A stretch of 64,000 nt of DNA from positions 1 to 64,000 of the forward strand of contig NW_025900946.1 of NCBI RefSeq assembly GCF_022539505.1. Direction: 5' to 3'. The notes beneath the pieces were generated by a model. It was given only the letters and a program-made list of their open reading frames with translations. It was not told the DNA's origin and made no database searches. Numbering within the stretch: the stretch's first letter is position 1; each line of letters starts with the position of its first letter. Below, one piece after another: positions 1-10,144 of this stretch. Origin of the DNA: Lolium rigidum (taxonomy: Eukaryota; Streptophyta; Magnoliopsida; Poales; Poaceae). The translations under genes and the position numbers were made by a program.

Positions 1-2647
1 CGATCAAGGGTTCAAAAAAAATCCAACTACGGGGTTCGAACAACACGATTCTAATCCAAGAATTTTTTCGACCTCATCCAAATGGCCTCAAATTATAGGG
101 TTAGCATCTAGTGCAGTTTGTGTGAAAATGTATGCAATATGTGTGCTATAACTTGTATGTCTTTCAAATTTGAACCAAATTTGAATAAGTTTGAAATATT
201 TGAAAACAGGCTTAATTTTGGGAGGTTTTTGAAATTTCCATGTTTGAAACCCAAAACCACTTCTCTTCATGCTTGACTTCATAAGACGGAGTTTAGGGGT
301 TAGGGGGTATAGATACATGATTTGTCTGGTTTGAATATGTCTAGACCTTGTTTATCAACTTTAATGCTTACTATATAACATAAGAAAACTATTTGCTTTG
401 GTTTTTCTTTTTGCTGATTTTTTTTTCAATTTATGATTAAATAGGTTAATCTAGGGTTTTGCCCACTACTACAGATCAAGTTCAAAAATATCCAACTACT
501 GGTTCGATTTTGGGCTACTAATGTGCGTTGGTTTTTTATTTTTTATTTTTTTCTGAATGTTTATGCCCATTTGAATCTTGGTCAAATCCTATGTTTGACC
601 AAGATTTAAACACGCATAAACATGAAAATGAAAAGGTAAGCTTCGATCCTTTTTAGTCACTCTAAAATTAAGCTTTTGGGATGTTTTTGAAATTTCCATG
701 TTTGAAACCCAAAACCACTTATCTTCATGCCTGACTTCATAAGACATAGTTAAGGGTTAGGGGGTAGATACATGCTTTTTCTATTTTGAATATGTCTACA
801 CCTTGTTCATCAACTTGAAGGCTTACTATATATATATGACATAAGAAGGCTATGTGCTTTAGTTTTTCATTTTTTTATGTTTTTTGAATTTTTATGCCCA
901 TTTGAATCTTGGTCAAATCCTAGGTTTGACCAAGATTTAAACAAGATTAAAACATGAAAATGAAAAGGTAAGCCTGTATCCTTCTTAATTAGTCACTCTA
1001 AAATGAAGCTTTGGGGGGGTCTAGAAATTTCCATGTTTGAAACCCAAAACCACTTCTCTTCATGTTTGACTTCATAAGACAGGTCGAGTTTAGGGTTAGG
1101 GACATGGTAGATACATGATTTTTCTTGTTTTAATATGTCTAGACCATGTTTATCAACTTGAATGCTCATTATATGACATAAGAAGACTATATGTGTGTTG
1201 GTCAAATCCTATGTTTGACCAAGATTTAAACAAGCATAAATCCTGAAAATGAAAAGGTAATTAAGCTTGGATCCTTCTTATTCACTCTAAAATTAAGCTT
1301 TTGGCGGGAAGTTTTTGAAATTTCCATGTTTGAAACCCAAAACCACTTCTCTTCATGCTTGACTTCATAAGACATAGTTAAGGGCTAGGGGTAGATACAT
1401 GCTTTTTCTGTTTTGAATATGTCTAGACCTTGTTCATATCGATCAACTTGAATGCTTACTATATATATATGACATAAGAAGGCTATGTGCTTTGGTTTTC
1501 ATTTTTTGATTTTTTCTGAATGTTTATGCCCATTTGAATCTTGGTCAAGTCCTAGGTTTGACCAAGATTTTAGCAAGTTTAAAACACATGAAAATGAAAA
1601 GGCAAGCCTGGATCCTTCTTAGTCATTCTAAAATGAAGCTTTTGGGGGGTTCGATCTTGAAATCTCAATATAATGTTTGTAACCCAAAACCACTTCTCTT
1701 CATGCTTGACTTCATAAGACAGAGTTAAGGGTTAGGGGTAGATCGATACATGCTTTTTTCTGTTTTGAATATGTCTAGACCTTGTTGATCTATATATGAC
1801 ATAAGAAGGCTATGTGCTTTGGTTTTCATTTTCTGGTTTTTTTGAATTTTATGCCCATTTGAATCTTGGTTGAATACTAGCTAGGTTTGACCAAGATTTA
1901 AACAATTTTAAAACATGAAAATGAAAAGGCAAGCATGGACCTTTTTTAGTCACTCTAAAATGAAGCTTTTGGGAGGTTCTTGAAATTTCCATGTTTGAAA
2001 CCAATAAGACTTCTCTTCATGCTAATAGACTTCATAAGATCGACCGACTTTATGGTTAGGGGGTAGATACATGCTTTTTCTGTTTTGAATATGCCTAGAA
2101 CTTGTTCATCAATTTGAAATTTCCATGTTTGAAACCCAAAACCACTTCTCTTCATGCTTGACTCCATAATACATAGTTTAAGGTTAGGGCAAGGGTAGAT
2201 ACATGATTTTTCTAGTTTGAATATGTCTAGACCATGTTTATCAACTTGAGTGCTCATGCATTATATATATGACATAAAAAGGCTATGTGCGTTTTTTTAT
2301 TTTTTATACCCATTTGAATCTCGTTCAAATCCTAGTTTTGACCAGGATTTAAACAAGTTTATAACATGAAAATGAAAAGGTAAGCCTGTATCCTTCTTAG
2401 TCACTCTAAAATGAAGCTTTTAGGAGGTTTTTGAAATTTCCATGTTTGAAACCCAAAACCATTTCTCTTCATGCTTGACTTCATAAGATAAAGTTTAGGG
2501 TTAGGTGTAGATACATGATTTGACTGGTTTGAATATGTCTAGACCTTGTTTATCAACTTCAATTCTTACTATATGACATAAGAAGACTATGTGCTTTGGT
2601 TTTTCATTTTTTTGATTTTTTCTGAATGTTTATGTCCATTTGAATCT
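1..2647. repeat. Array 1 of a ~330-bp tandem satellite-like repeat
   Basis: A core containing GAAATTTCCATGTTTGAAAC and CTTCATGCTTGACTTCATAA recurs near 217, 673, 1010, 1311, 1640, 1967, 2117 and 2426, mostly 300-340 bp apart. Each unit carries a telomere-like stretch such as GTTTAGGGGTTAGGGGG, a TGAATATGTCTAGACC segment, and an inverted repeat with arms AATCTTGGTCAAA and TTTGACCAAGATT. Copies differ by many substitutions and small indels, so the array is old. Short ORFs here are repeat translations with no recognisable protein. The array runs off the left edge of the window. Confidence 0.85.
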
Positions 2648-2790
2648 AAAGGTGAGAGAACACGTTAAAGGTTATTCTAACAAAGGTCATGCTTGGAATC
2701 TTACCTATGTATTATTGTACATCACAAATGTGAAATGAAAATATGTGCATCTCTATAAACCATAAACCCTAACCCTAACTATATAGAAAA
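2648..2790. repeat. Direct repeat copy 1 (partner at 5369-5515)
   Basis: The stretch starting GGTGAGAGAACACGTTAAAG and ending in CCCTAACCCTAAC is matched at 5369-5515 with scattered differences and the same telomere-like CCCTAA tail. The two copies lie on either side of the B3 gene island, suggesting that array edges were duplicated together. Confidence 0.75.
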
Positions 2791-3302
2791 AGATGAACAA
2801 TCCACGCTTTTCGATTGCCTTTTTTGATCCACCTTTGGCTGGATTTCAAATTGGGAGGGTGGGTAGGGGACGAGTGTGTTTCTTTGGATGCCTCTCTCGT
2901 ATTTGCTAGTTTTTGGGGTTCACAAAAATTCAGGGTAGCATCATGCCCACCCCCTCCCTTCACGCGCGGAAAAAGTGTTAGGCGAGTAGTAAAATGGCAT
3001 ATATGACCAACAAGTTTCAAGTAAAATTTCGAATATAACCAGAATTTACCAATTGATAGATGAGTTAACTTGGCTTCATGGAAAAAATAATGTCATGTAA
3101 ATGAGTTAACTTGGCTTTCCTACCCTTGAATCCATAGGAAACTTTGTACTAATACAGTATAATGATCACCTGAGTTATTACACCAACAGGTCTGTCACTT
3201 ACGTGTGGTTCCCATGTGTGAGGTCCCACACTTCAGTGAGCACAAGTCATGTGCGGTAGGTAGGCAAACTCCCATCTTCTTTGTCAAGAGAAGACGCATC
3301 AA

Positions 3303-3304
<2 letters not shown>
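2791..3304. other. Non-coding stretch with one end of a long-range direct repeat
   Basis: No convincing gene. Two overlapping ORFs of 63-81 codons on opposite strands show no family resemblance. The part at about 3095-3230, starting GTAAATGAGTTAACTTGG, is repeated at 8613-8743, where the match stops exactly at an LTR insertion. Confidence 0.5.

Positions 3305-3342
<38 letters not shown>
3305..3342. repeat. (CT)n microsatellite
   Basis: About 19 uninterrupted CT dinucleotides lie just beyond the 3' end of the B3 gene. Confidence 0.95.
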
Positions 3343-3345
<3 letters not shown>

Positions 3346-3426
3346 GTTATCCACCTCTAAAATCGATGCATATGAAGCTACATATATATGAAGCTACATA
3401 TATATTTTTGGTCATAGTCCCCTTAT

Positions 3427-4009
3427 CTAAAGAGGATGGATGCATGGCTTCACGTCGTCGTCGCTTTCATCGTCAGTATCATCGTCGTCCGAGTAGTAGT
3501 ACTTCCTGCACATTGTTCCGTCGAACACCTTCACTGGTGAGCACATCATCGCCTTCATATTTGAAGTGTACGAAGCAGCCGAAATCCACACCGTGCGCGA
3601 TGGCGAAATTCTCCCAGCCCTTGTCGAGGTACATCCGGCCGTGTCCGTCAAATAGGACCTCCACGGTCCGGAGACGAGGACCGCGGTCGGCTGCTCGCAG
3701 ATACACCTTAGCCGGCTCCCGGCCGTCAAGATAGTCCGCAAACTTTTTTGGGAGAGCCTGCAAAGAGATCGAGCGCCGATCGTTTGAAATTAAATGTTTT
3801 TTAGAACATGCCCATAATTAATCACATGCATCATATATGTGGGAACGCGTACGTACCTTCTTGACCAAAGGGTCTTCATAGACGACGATGAAGAACTCCT
3901 CTATGATCAAAGACAGTGTTGACGGTGGTGGTGGCAATGATGATGATCCATCACCCCGGCCGCCCCTTCCCCTTCCCCTTCTGGTCGGTGTCCGAGACGT
4001 GGACGCCAT
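3427..4009 (-). pseudogene. B3-domain DNA-binding protein gene, two exons, one frameshift
   Basis: Exon 1 is 4009-3857 and codes 51 residues: a basic Arg/Gly-rich start, a Ser/Pro stretch, then the opening strand of a B3 fold (EEFFIVVYEDPLVKK). It ends at an AAG|GTACGT donor. A 99-bp intron (3856-3758) ends TTTGCAG. Exon 2 resumes in phase with ALPKKFADYL and continues through YLDKGWENFAIAHG and FVHFKYEGDDVL, both typical of plant B3 domains. Near 3535 two extra bases (or one missing) shift the frame; the other frame carries on with VKVFDGTMCRKYYY and an Asp-rich tail, stopping at 3427. B3 proteins are nuclear transcription factors; this one is nearly a bare domain, as in the REM-like grass expansions. 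The frameshift could be decay or a sequencing error, so a working gene is possible. TATA box and leader are in place upstream. Confidence 0.75.
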
Positions 4010-4086
4010 GGCAATGGATCAAGTGTATGTGAACGAAGAAGAGAGAGGCAGAACCTATTGACACAAGGGATGGTCGTTGTGGTTGT

Positions 4087-4094
4087 TTATAAGG
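4087..4094 (-). promoter_or_regulatory. Probable TATA box of the B3 gene
   Basis: On the minus strand the sequence reads CTTATAAACA, about 80 bp before the B3 start codon at 4009, a usual plant TATA distance. A CT-rich leader lies between. Confidence 0.5.
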
Positions 4095-4100
4095 AAGAGA

Positions 4101-4194
4101 TGACCGTTGTAGGGGTTTACACAATAAATTAAGGAGGAGGTGACCGTTGTGGGGGTTTTACACAATAAATTAAGGAGGAGATGGCCGTTGTGGG
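4101..4194. repeat. ~40-bp tandem repeats upstream of the B3 gene
   Basis: Units starting TGACCGTTGT and ending AAATTAAGGAGGAG lie at 4101-4140 and 4141-4181. A third begins at 4182 and is split by the foldback element; its continuation (GTGGGGGTTTATAT) resumes at about 4581. The units sit immediately upstream of the TATA box, so they lie in the probable promoter. Confidence 0.8.
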
Positions 4195-4574
4195 ATAGAG
4201 ATCAGGTGACATGCACCTTTTGCATGTCCCGTGGGACATGCGGCCTAAATCCAAATTTAAACATTGCCAAAAAATCTGAAAAAAATCATGCATGTTCAAA
4301 ACACATATTAAGATAACCCCTAAAAATTTCAGATCAAAATTCGAAACATACATCGAGAAACGAGAAAAGAGAAATCTAAGTTTCTCCGTACACTATTCAC
4401 ATCTGAGTTTCTCTTTTTTGTTTCTCGATGTATGTTTCGAATTTTGATATGAAATTTTTAGGGGTTATCTTAATATGTGCTGTGAACATGCATGATTTTT
4501 CCAGATTTTTTCGCAATGTTTAAATTTGAATTTAGACTGACATGCAAAAGGTGCATGTCACCTGATCTGTGTCC
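4195..4574. mobile_element. Foldback (long inverted repeat) MITE, Mutator-like TSD
   Basis: Two arms of about 170 bp (roughly 4200-4375 and 4400-4570) are inverted copies: AGATCAGGTGACATGCACC on the left is mirrored by GGTGCATGTCACCTGATCT on the right, and CGAGAAACGAGAAAAGAGAA by its near complement. The middle is only about 25 bp. An 11-bp direct repeat, GCCGTTGTGGG, flanks it (4184-4194 and 4575-4585). It interrupts the third promoter repeat, so the duplication is credible as a target site. TSD length and long TIRs fit a Mutator-type non-autonomous element, though a different foldback class is possible. Transcription through it would give a long hairpin RNA. Confidence 0.7.
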
Positions 4575-4585
4575 GCCGTTGTGGG

Positions 4586-5368
4586 GGTTTATATCTCAAC
4601 AAAAAAGTAATGCGGACTATCTTGACGGAAATGGAACTTCGTGATATAGTTTATCATTTTTACCGTGAAAAGTAATGCCTAAAATAAATGGTAATTCGTG
4701 ATAGTTTATCATTTTCGAGTGGGGTACATAAGATACGGGCCGGTCAAAATGGCGCCTCTACATTTTAAAGATAAACTAGGCCATATTTTAGTGCCAATTC
4801 CCAACTCTTTACGATTTTTAGTGTTTTTAGCCAGTTTCACACATTTAAATGACTATATGCTGATTTATTGGAAGTAATTCAAATCTGAAATGTAGGTGTG
4901 TTATAACTTGGTCATAGAAATCCCCCAAAATCATTTTCAGATTCATATTACTTACACTATATACATAAACCAGTGATATTATTGAAATATTCAACCCCTT
5001 TGAATGGATAATCATGTCGACCATTTTGATCTGGTTTTGAAATAAAAAATGAAACCCTTCCGCATTGAGTGCTCATATATAGGTGTACTAGTGGACAGGG
5101 AAAATAAGAAACCCGTGATAGGGTAATAAAAAACATTTTTTCTTCACAAAATGGACTATCGTGTATGAAGATTCATGGGTTTCAAGCCGAATAATATATA
5201 TAGTTATATATGGCCATATTTGTGACATATTTTATTATAATTAATGTGCCCAAATTGGGCATGGTGGTGCATCTAGCCAGTCCCAACAATGATTTAAAAG
5301 TTTTCCTTGGTTCTCGTAGTAACATGTGCACGTGGGAAATTGAAGAAGCTAGGCAAACTCCAACATAT
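4586..5368. other. Non-coding sequence, nothing recognised
   Basis: AT-rich, without a long ORF or clear TE terminus. A short imperfect duplication containing TAGTTTATCATTTT occurs twice near 4647-4715. Confidence 0.5.
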
Positions 5369-5515
5369 ATGAATGGTGAGAGAACATGTTAAATGTTATT
5401 CTAACAAAGGTCATGCTTGTTTAATTTCTTACTTATGTAGTATTGTACATCACAAGCGTGAAATCAAAATATGTGCATCATCTCTATAAACCCTAACCCC
5501 CTAACCCTAAACACT
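5369..5515. repeat. Direct repeat copy 2 (partner at 2648-2790)
   Basis: Begins GGTGAGAGAACATGTTAAAT and ends in a telomere-like CCCTAACCCTAAAC tail, matching the earlier copy with small differences. Confidence 0.75.
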
Positions 5516-6231
5516 TATAAATCTATATATCACTACAACAAATAATCAGTCATGGGATTCAAAGGTTTGCCATTGTTTTCTTGTAGTACTTAATACAATG
5601 CTCACACACTTTTGGGAAGTGAGTGGAACTTGTACTCAAACACACATGTGGTGCCGAAAACTGTGCAGGGTTCTTCTAAAAGAGGATATACAAGTGTGTA
5701 TATATATGCCACGTTCATTTGGTATTGTCATATATATATATATATATATATATATAGAGGTAGTATGTAAACCACAAATGATATGACTCAATATTCATGC
5801 TTTGTTTCGAGCTTTTTTATATCGAGCCCCACAATAACTTTGGCATGTTCTGAAATTGATGTCGATCAATCTCATGACGCTCACCCTTGTTTTGTGCTAG
5901 CTAGTTGGACGAAGGGGCTCGTGTGGTTAGCCATTATATCTCTTGTACCATGGCTCCAGACATTCGGGTCACACACCTCTCGTATTTTTTTCAGGTATTT
6001 GTTTGATATGTACTTCATCTATGCACTCGTTCAAATTTGCATTTAAGCAATTTAGCCCCCAAAAATGGTACATATATGGATTCACATTGAGATAATTCAT
6101 GAAACTTTGGAAATGGCCATCTAGTGTCATGTTTCCCCACAAATGAGAATTGGATTAATTGGTGGCAGACAAGTAAAAGCACATTTATGCGCGACAACCC
6201 AAAATGCACAAGTAAAAGCTCAGTTCTACAG
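5516..6231. other. Non-coding sequence with a (TA)n microsatellite
   Basis: No gene recognised. About 5730-5755 is a TA dinucleotide run. ORFs of 60-98 codons are on both strands without family features. Confidence 0.5.
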
Positions 6232-8612
6232 ATCAAGGGTTCAAAAAAAAATCCAACTACGGGGTTCGAACAACACGATTCTAATCCAAGAATTTTTTCG
6301 ACCTCATCCAAATGGCCTCAAATTATAGGGTTAGCATCTAGTGCAGTTTGTGTGAAAATGTATGCACTATGTGTGCTATAACTTGTATGTCTTTCAAATT
6401 TGAACCAAATTTGAATAAGTTTGAAATATTTGAAAAGGGGCTTTTGGGAGGTTTTTGAAATTTCCATGTTTGAAACCCAAAACCACTTCTCTTCATGCTT
6501 GACTTCATAAGACAGAGTTTAGGGGTTAGGGGGTATAGATACATGATTTGTCTGGTTTGAATATGTCTAGACCTTGTTTATCAACTTTAATGCTTACTAT
6601 ATAACATAAGAAAACTATTTGCTTTGGTTTTTCTTTTTGCTGATTTTTTTTCAATTTTGATGCCCATTTGAATCTTGGTCAAATCCTAGGTTTGACCATG
6701 GTTTAAACAAGTTTAAATCATGAATATGAAAAAATAAGCATCTATCCTTCTTAGTCACCCCAAAATGTAGCTCTTGGGAGGGTTTTTGAAATTTCCATGT
6801 TTGAAACAAAAAACCACTTCTCTTCATGCATGCTTGACTTCATAAGACAGAGTTTAGGGTTAGGGGTGTAGATATATACATGATTTTCTAGTTTGAATAT
6901 GTCTAGACCTGTTTATCAACTTTAATGCTAACTATAGACATAAGAAGACTATGTGCTTTGGTTTTTCATTTTTCTGTTTTTTTCTGAATTTTATTCCCAT
7001 ATATTTGAATCTTGGTCAAATCCTAGGTTCAACCAAGATTTAAACAAGTTTAAAACATGAAAATTAAAAGGTAAGCATGTATCCTTCTTAGTCACTCTAA
7101 AATGAAGCTTTTGGGATGTTCTTGAAATTTCCATGTTTGAAACCCAAAACGACTTCTCTTCATGCTAGACTTCATAAGATCGACGGGGGGTAGATACATG
7201 ATTTGTCTGGTTTGGATATACATAGACCTCGTTTATCAACTCGAATGCTTACGATATGACATATATAAGAAGACTATGTGCTTTTGTTTTTCATTTTTCT
7301 GATTTTTTTGAATTTTGTGCCCACCCATTTGTATCTTGGTCAAATCCTAGGTTTGATAATGATTTAAACAAGTTTAAAATATGAAAATGCAAATGTAAGC
7401 ATGGATCCTTCTTAGTCACTCTAAAATGAAGCTTAATTTTGGGAGGTTTTTGAAATTTCCATGTTTGAAACCCAAAACCACTCCTCTTCACATGCTTGAC
7501 TTCATAAGACATAGTTAATCAATTTAGGGGTTAGGGGGTATAGATACATGATTTGTGTGGTTTGAATATGTATGGACCTTGTTTATCAAATTCAATGCTT
7601 ACTATATGACATAAGAAAACTATTTGCTTTGGTTTTTCTTTTTTCTGATTTTTTTTTCAAATTTGATGCCCATTTGAATCTGCTTGTCAAATCCTAGGTT
7701 TGACGACCAAGATAATTTAAACAAGTTTAAAACATGAAAATGAAAAGGGAAGCATGGATCCTTCTTAGTCACTCTAAAATGAAGCTTTTGGGAGGTTTTT
7801 GAAATTTCCATGTTTGAAACCCAAAACCACTTCTCTTCACATGCTTGACTTCATAAGACAGAGTTTAGGGGTTAGGGGGTATAGCTACATGATTTGTCTG
7901 GTTTGAATATGTCTAGACCTTGTTTATCAACTTTAATGCTTACTATATGACATAAGAAAACTATTTGCTTTGGTTTTTCTTTTTGCTGATTTTTTTTCAA
8001 TTTTGATGCCCATTTGAATCTTGTCTAATCCTAGGTTTGACCAAGATAATTTAAACAAGTTTAAAACATGAAAATGAAAAGGTAAGCATGTATCCTTCTT
8101 AGTCACTCTAAACTCGGGTTTTGCCCAGTTCTACAGATCAAGGGTTCAAAAAAATCCAACTACGGGGTTCGAACAACACAATTCTAATCCAAGAATTTTT
8201 TCGACCTCATCCAAATGGCCTCAAGCTATAGGGTTAGCATCTAGTGCAGTTTGTGTGAAAATGTATGCACTATGTGTGCTATAACTTGTATGTCTTTCAA
8301 ATTTGAACCAAATTTGGATAAGTTTGAAATATTTGAAAAGGGGCTTTTGGGAGGATTTTGAAATTTCCATGTTTGAAACCCAAAACCACTTCTCTTCATG
8401 CTTGACTTCATAAGACGGAGTTTAGGGGTTAGGGGTAGATACATGATTTGTATGGTTTGATATGTCTAGACCTTGTTTATCAACTTTAATGCTTACTATA
8501 TGACATAAGAAGACTATGTGATTTTGTTTTTCATTTTTCTATTTTTTTATTTTTTCTGCCCATTTGAATCTTGGTCAAATCCTAGGTTTGACCAAGATTT
8601 AGACAAGTTTAA
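6232..8612. repeat. Array 2 of the ~330-bp tandem repeat
   Basis: Same repeat as array 1: cores near 6438, 6770, 7110, 7437, 7790 and 8347. A second module, starting GATCAAGGGTTCAAAAAAA and containing GGGGTTCGAACAACAC, occurs at 6232 and 8136 and at the window start (2). The two arrays thus share both modules in the same order, suggesting a duplicated or interrupted single array. Confidence 0.85.
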
Positions 8613-8743
8613 CACGTAAATGAGTTAACTTGGATTTCCTACCCTTGAATCCATAGGAAACTTTGTTCTAATGCACTATAATAATCAACCGAGTTTTTAC
8701 ACCAACAGGTCTGTCACTTACGTGTGGTGCCCACGCGTGAGGT
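8613..8743. repeat. Long-range direct repeat copy 2 (partner near 3095-3230)
   Basis: The match to the earlier copy includes CACCAACAGGTCTGTCACTT and stops at GAGGT, where LTR sequence begins at 8744. The earlier copy continues uninterrupted, so it shows the pre-insertion state on this side. Confidence 0.75.
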
Positions 8744-10144
8744 TGATGACCCACAAGTATAGGGGATCGCAACAGTCTTCGAGGGAAGTATTACCCAATT
8801 TATTGATTCGACACAAGGGGAGACAAAGAATACTTGTAAGCCTTAACAGCGGAGTTGTCAATTCAGCTGCACACTGGAAACAGACTTGCTCGCAAGAGTT
8901 TATCGATAGTAACGGCTTTATGGCAGTAGCAGTAGTGAAATAACAGCAGCAGTGGAATAAAGACAGCAGTAGTGATTATAGTAAACAGTAGGATTAAAAT
9001 ACTGTAGGCACGGGGACGGATTTAACGGGCGTTGCATGGATGAGAGAAACTCATGTAACAATCAAAGCATGGGCATTTGCAGATAATAATAAAACGGTAT
9101 CCAAGTACTAATCAATCAATAGGCATGTGTTCCATATTTAGTCGTACGTGCTCGCAATGAGAAACTTGCACAACACCTTTGTCCTACCAGCCGGTGGCAG
9201 CCGGGCCTCTAGGGAAACTATCGGATATTAAGGTACTCCTTTTAATAGAGTACCGGAGCAAAGCATTAACACTTCGTGAACACATGTGATCCTCACATCA
9301 CTACCATCCCCTCCGGTTGTCCCGATTCTTGTCACTTCGGGGCCATTGGTTCCGGACAGCGACATGTGTATACAACTTGCAGGTAAGATCATAAACAACG
9401 AATATCTGCATGAATCAATAACATGTTCAGATCTGAGATCATGGCACTCGGGCCCTAGTGACAAGCATTAAGCATAACAAGTTGCAACAATATCATAAAA
9501 GTGACATCTACGGATACTAGGCACTATGCCCTAACAATCTTATGACTATTACATGACCAATCTCATCCAATCCCTACCATCCCCTTCAGCCTACAGCGGG
9601 GGAATTACTCACACATGGATGGGGGAAACATGGCTGGTTGATGGAGAGGCGTTGGCGGTGATGGCGGTGAAGATCTCCTCCAATTCCCCGTCCCGGCGGA
9701 GTGCCAGAACGGAGACTTCTGGCTCCCGCGACGGAGTTTCGCGATGTGGCGGCTCTCTGGAGGATTTCTGGCGACTTCGACTTCTCTCCGTGCGTTTTTA
9801 GGTCGAAACCAATAAGTAGTCCGAAGGGGGGCGTCGGAGGCCGGCCGAGGGGGCCACACCACATGGCCGCGCGGGCCCCCCTGGGCCGCGCCGCCATGTG
9901 GTGTGGGGCCCTCGGGCCTCCACCTCCTTTGCCCTTCCGGCTCCGTCAATATTTTGGTAAAATAGGGCCTTCGCAAGAATTCCGAGGATTTTCCCGAAAG
10001 TTGGATTTCTGCACAAAAACGAGACACCGGAGCGGTTCTGCTGAAAACAGCGTTAGTCCGTGTTAGTTGTATCCAAAATACACAAATTAGAGGCAAAACA
10101 ATAGCAAAAGTGTTCGGGAAAGTAGATACGTTTTGGACGTATCA
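8744..10144 (-). mobile_element. 3' LTR of a minus-strand Gypsy-type retrotransposon
   Basis: Read on the minus strand it starts TGATACGTCCAAAACGTATC at 10144 and ends in GGGTCATCA at 8744, with TG...CA ends and a length of 1.4 kb. A polypurine tract, AGCTTGGGGGAGT, lies directly before it on the minus strand (10146-10158), which identifies it as the 3' LTR. GC-rich patches near 9840-9930 give long spurious ORFs in several frames. The last five target bases are GAGGT; the other TSD copy is not seen. Confidence 0.85.

Noticed and set aside
5531..5545. CACTACAACAAATAA, similar to a CACTA-type tip
   Set aside because: No matching inverted end, no sub-terminal repeats and no TSD found nearby.
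9553..10096. Overlapping ORFs of 82-163 codons on both strands
   Set aside because: They lie in the GC-rich part of an LTR, overlap in several frames, and show no domain.
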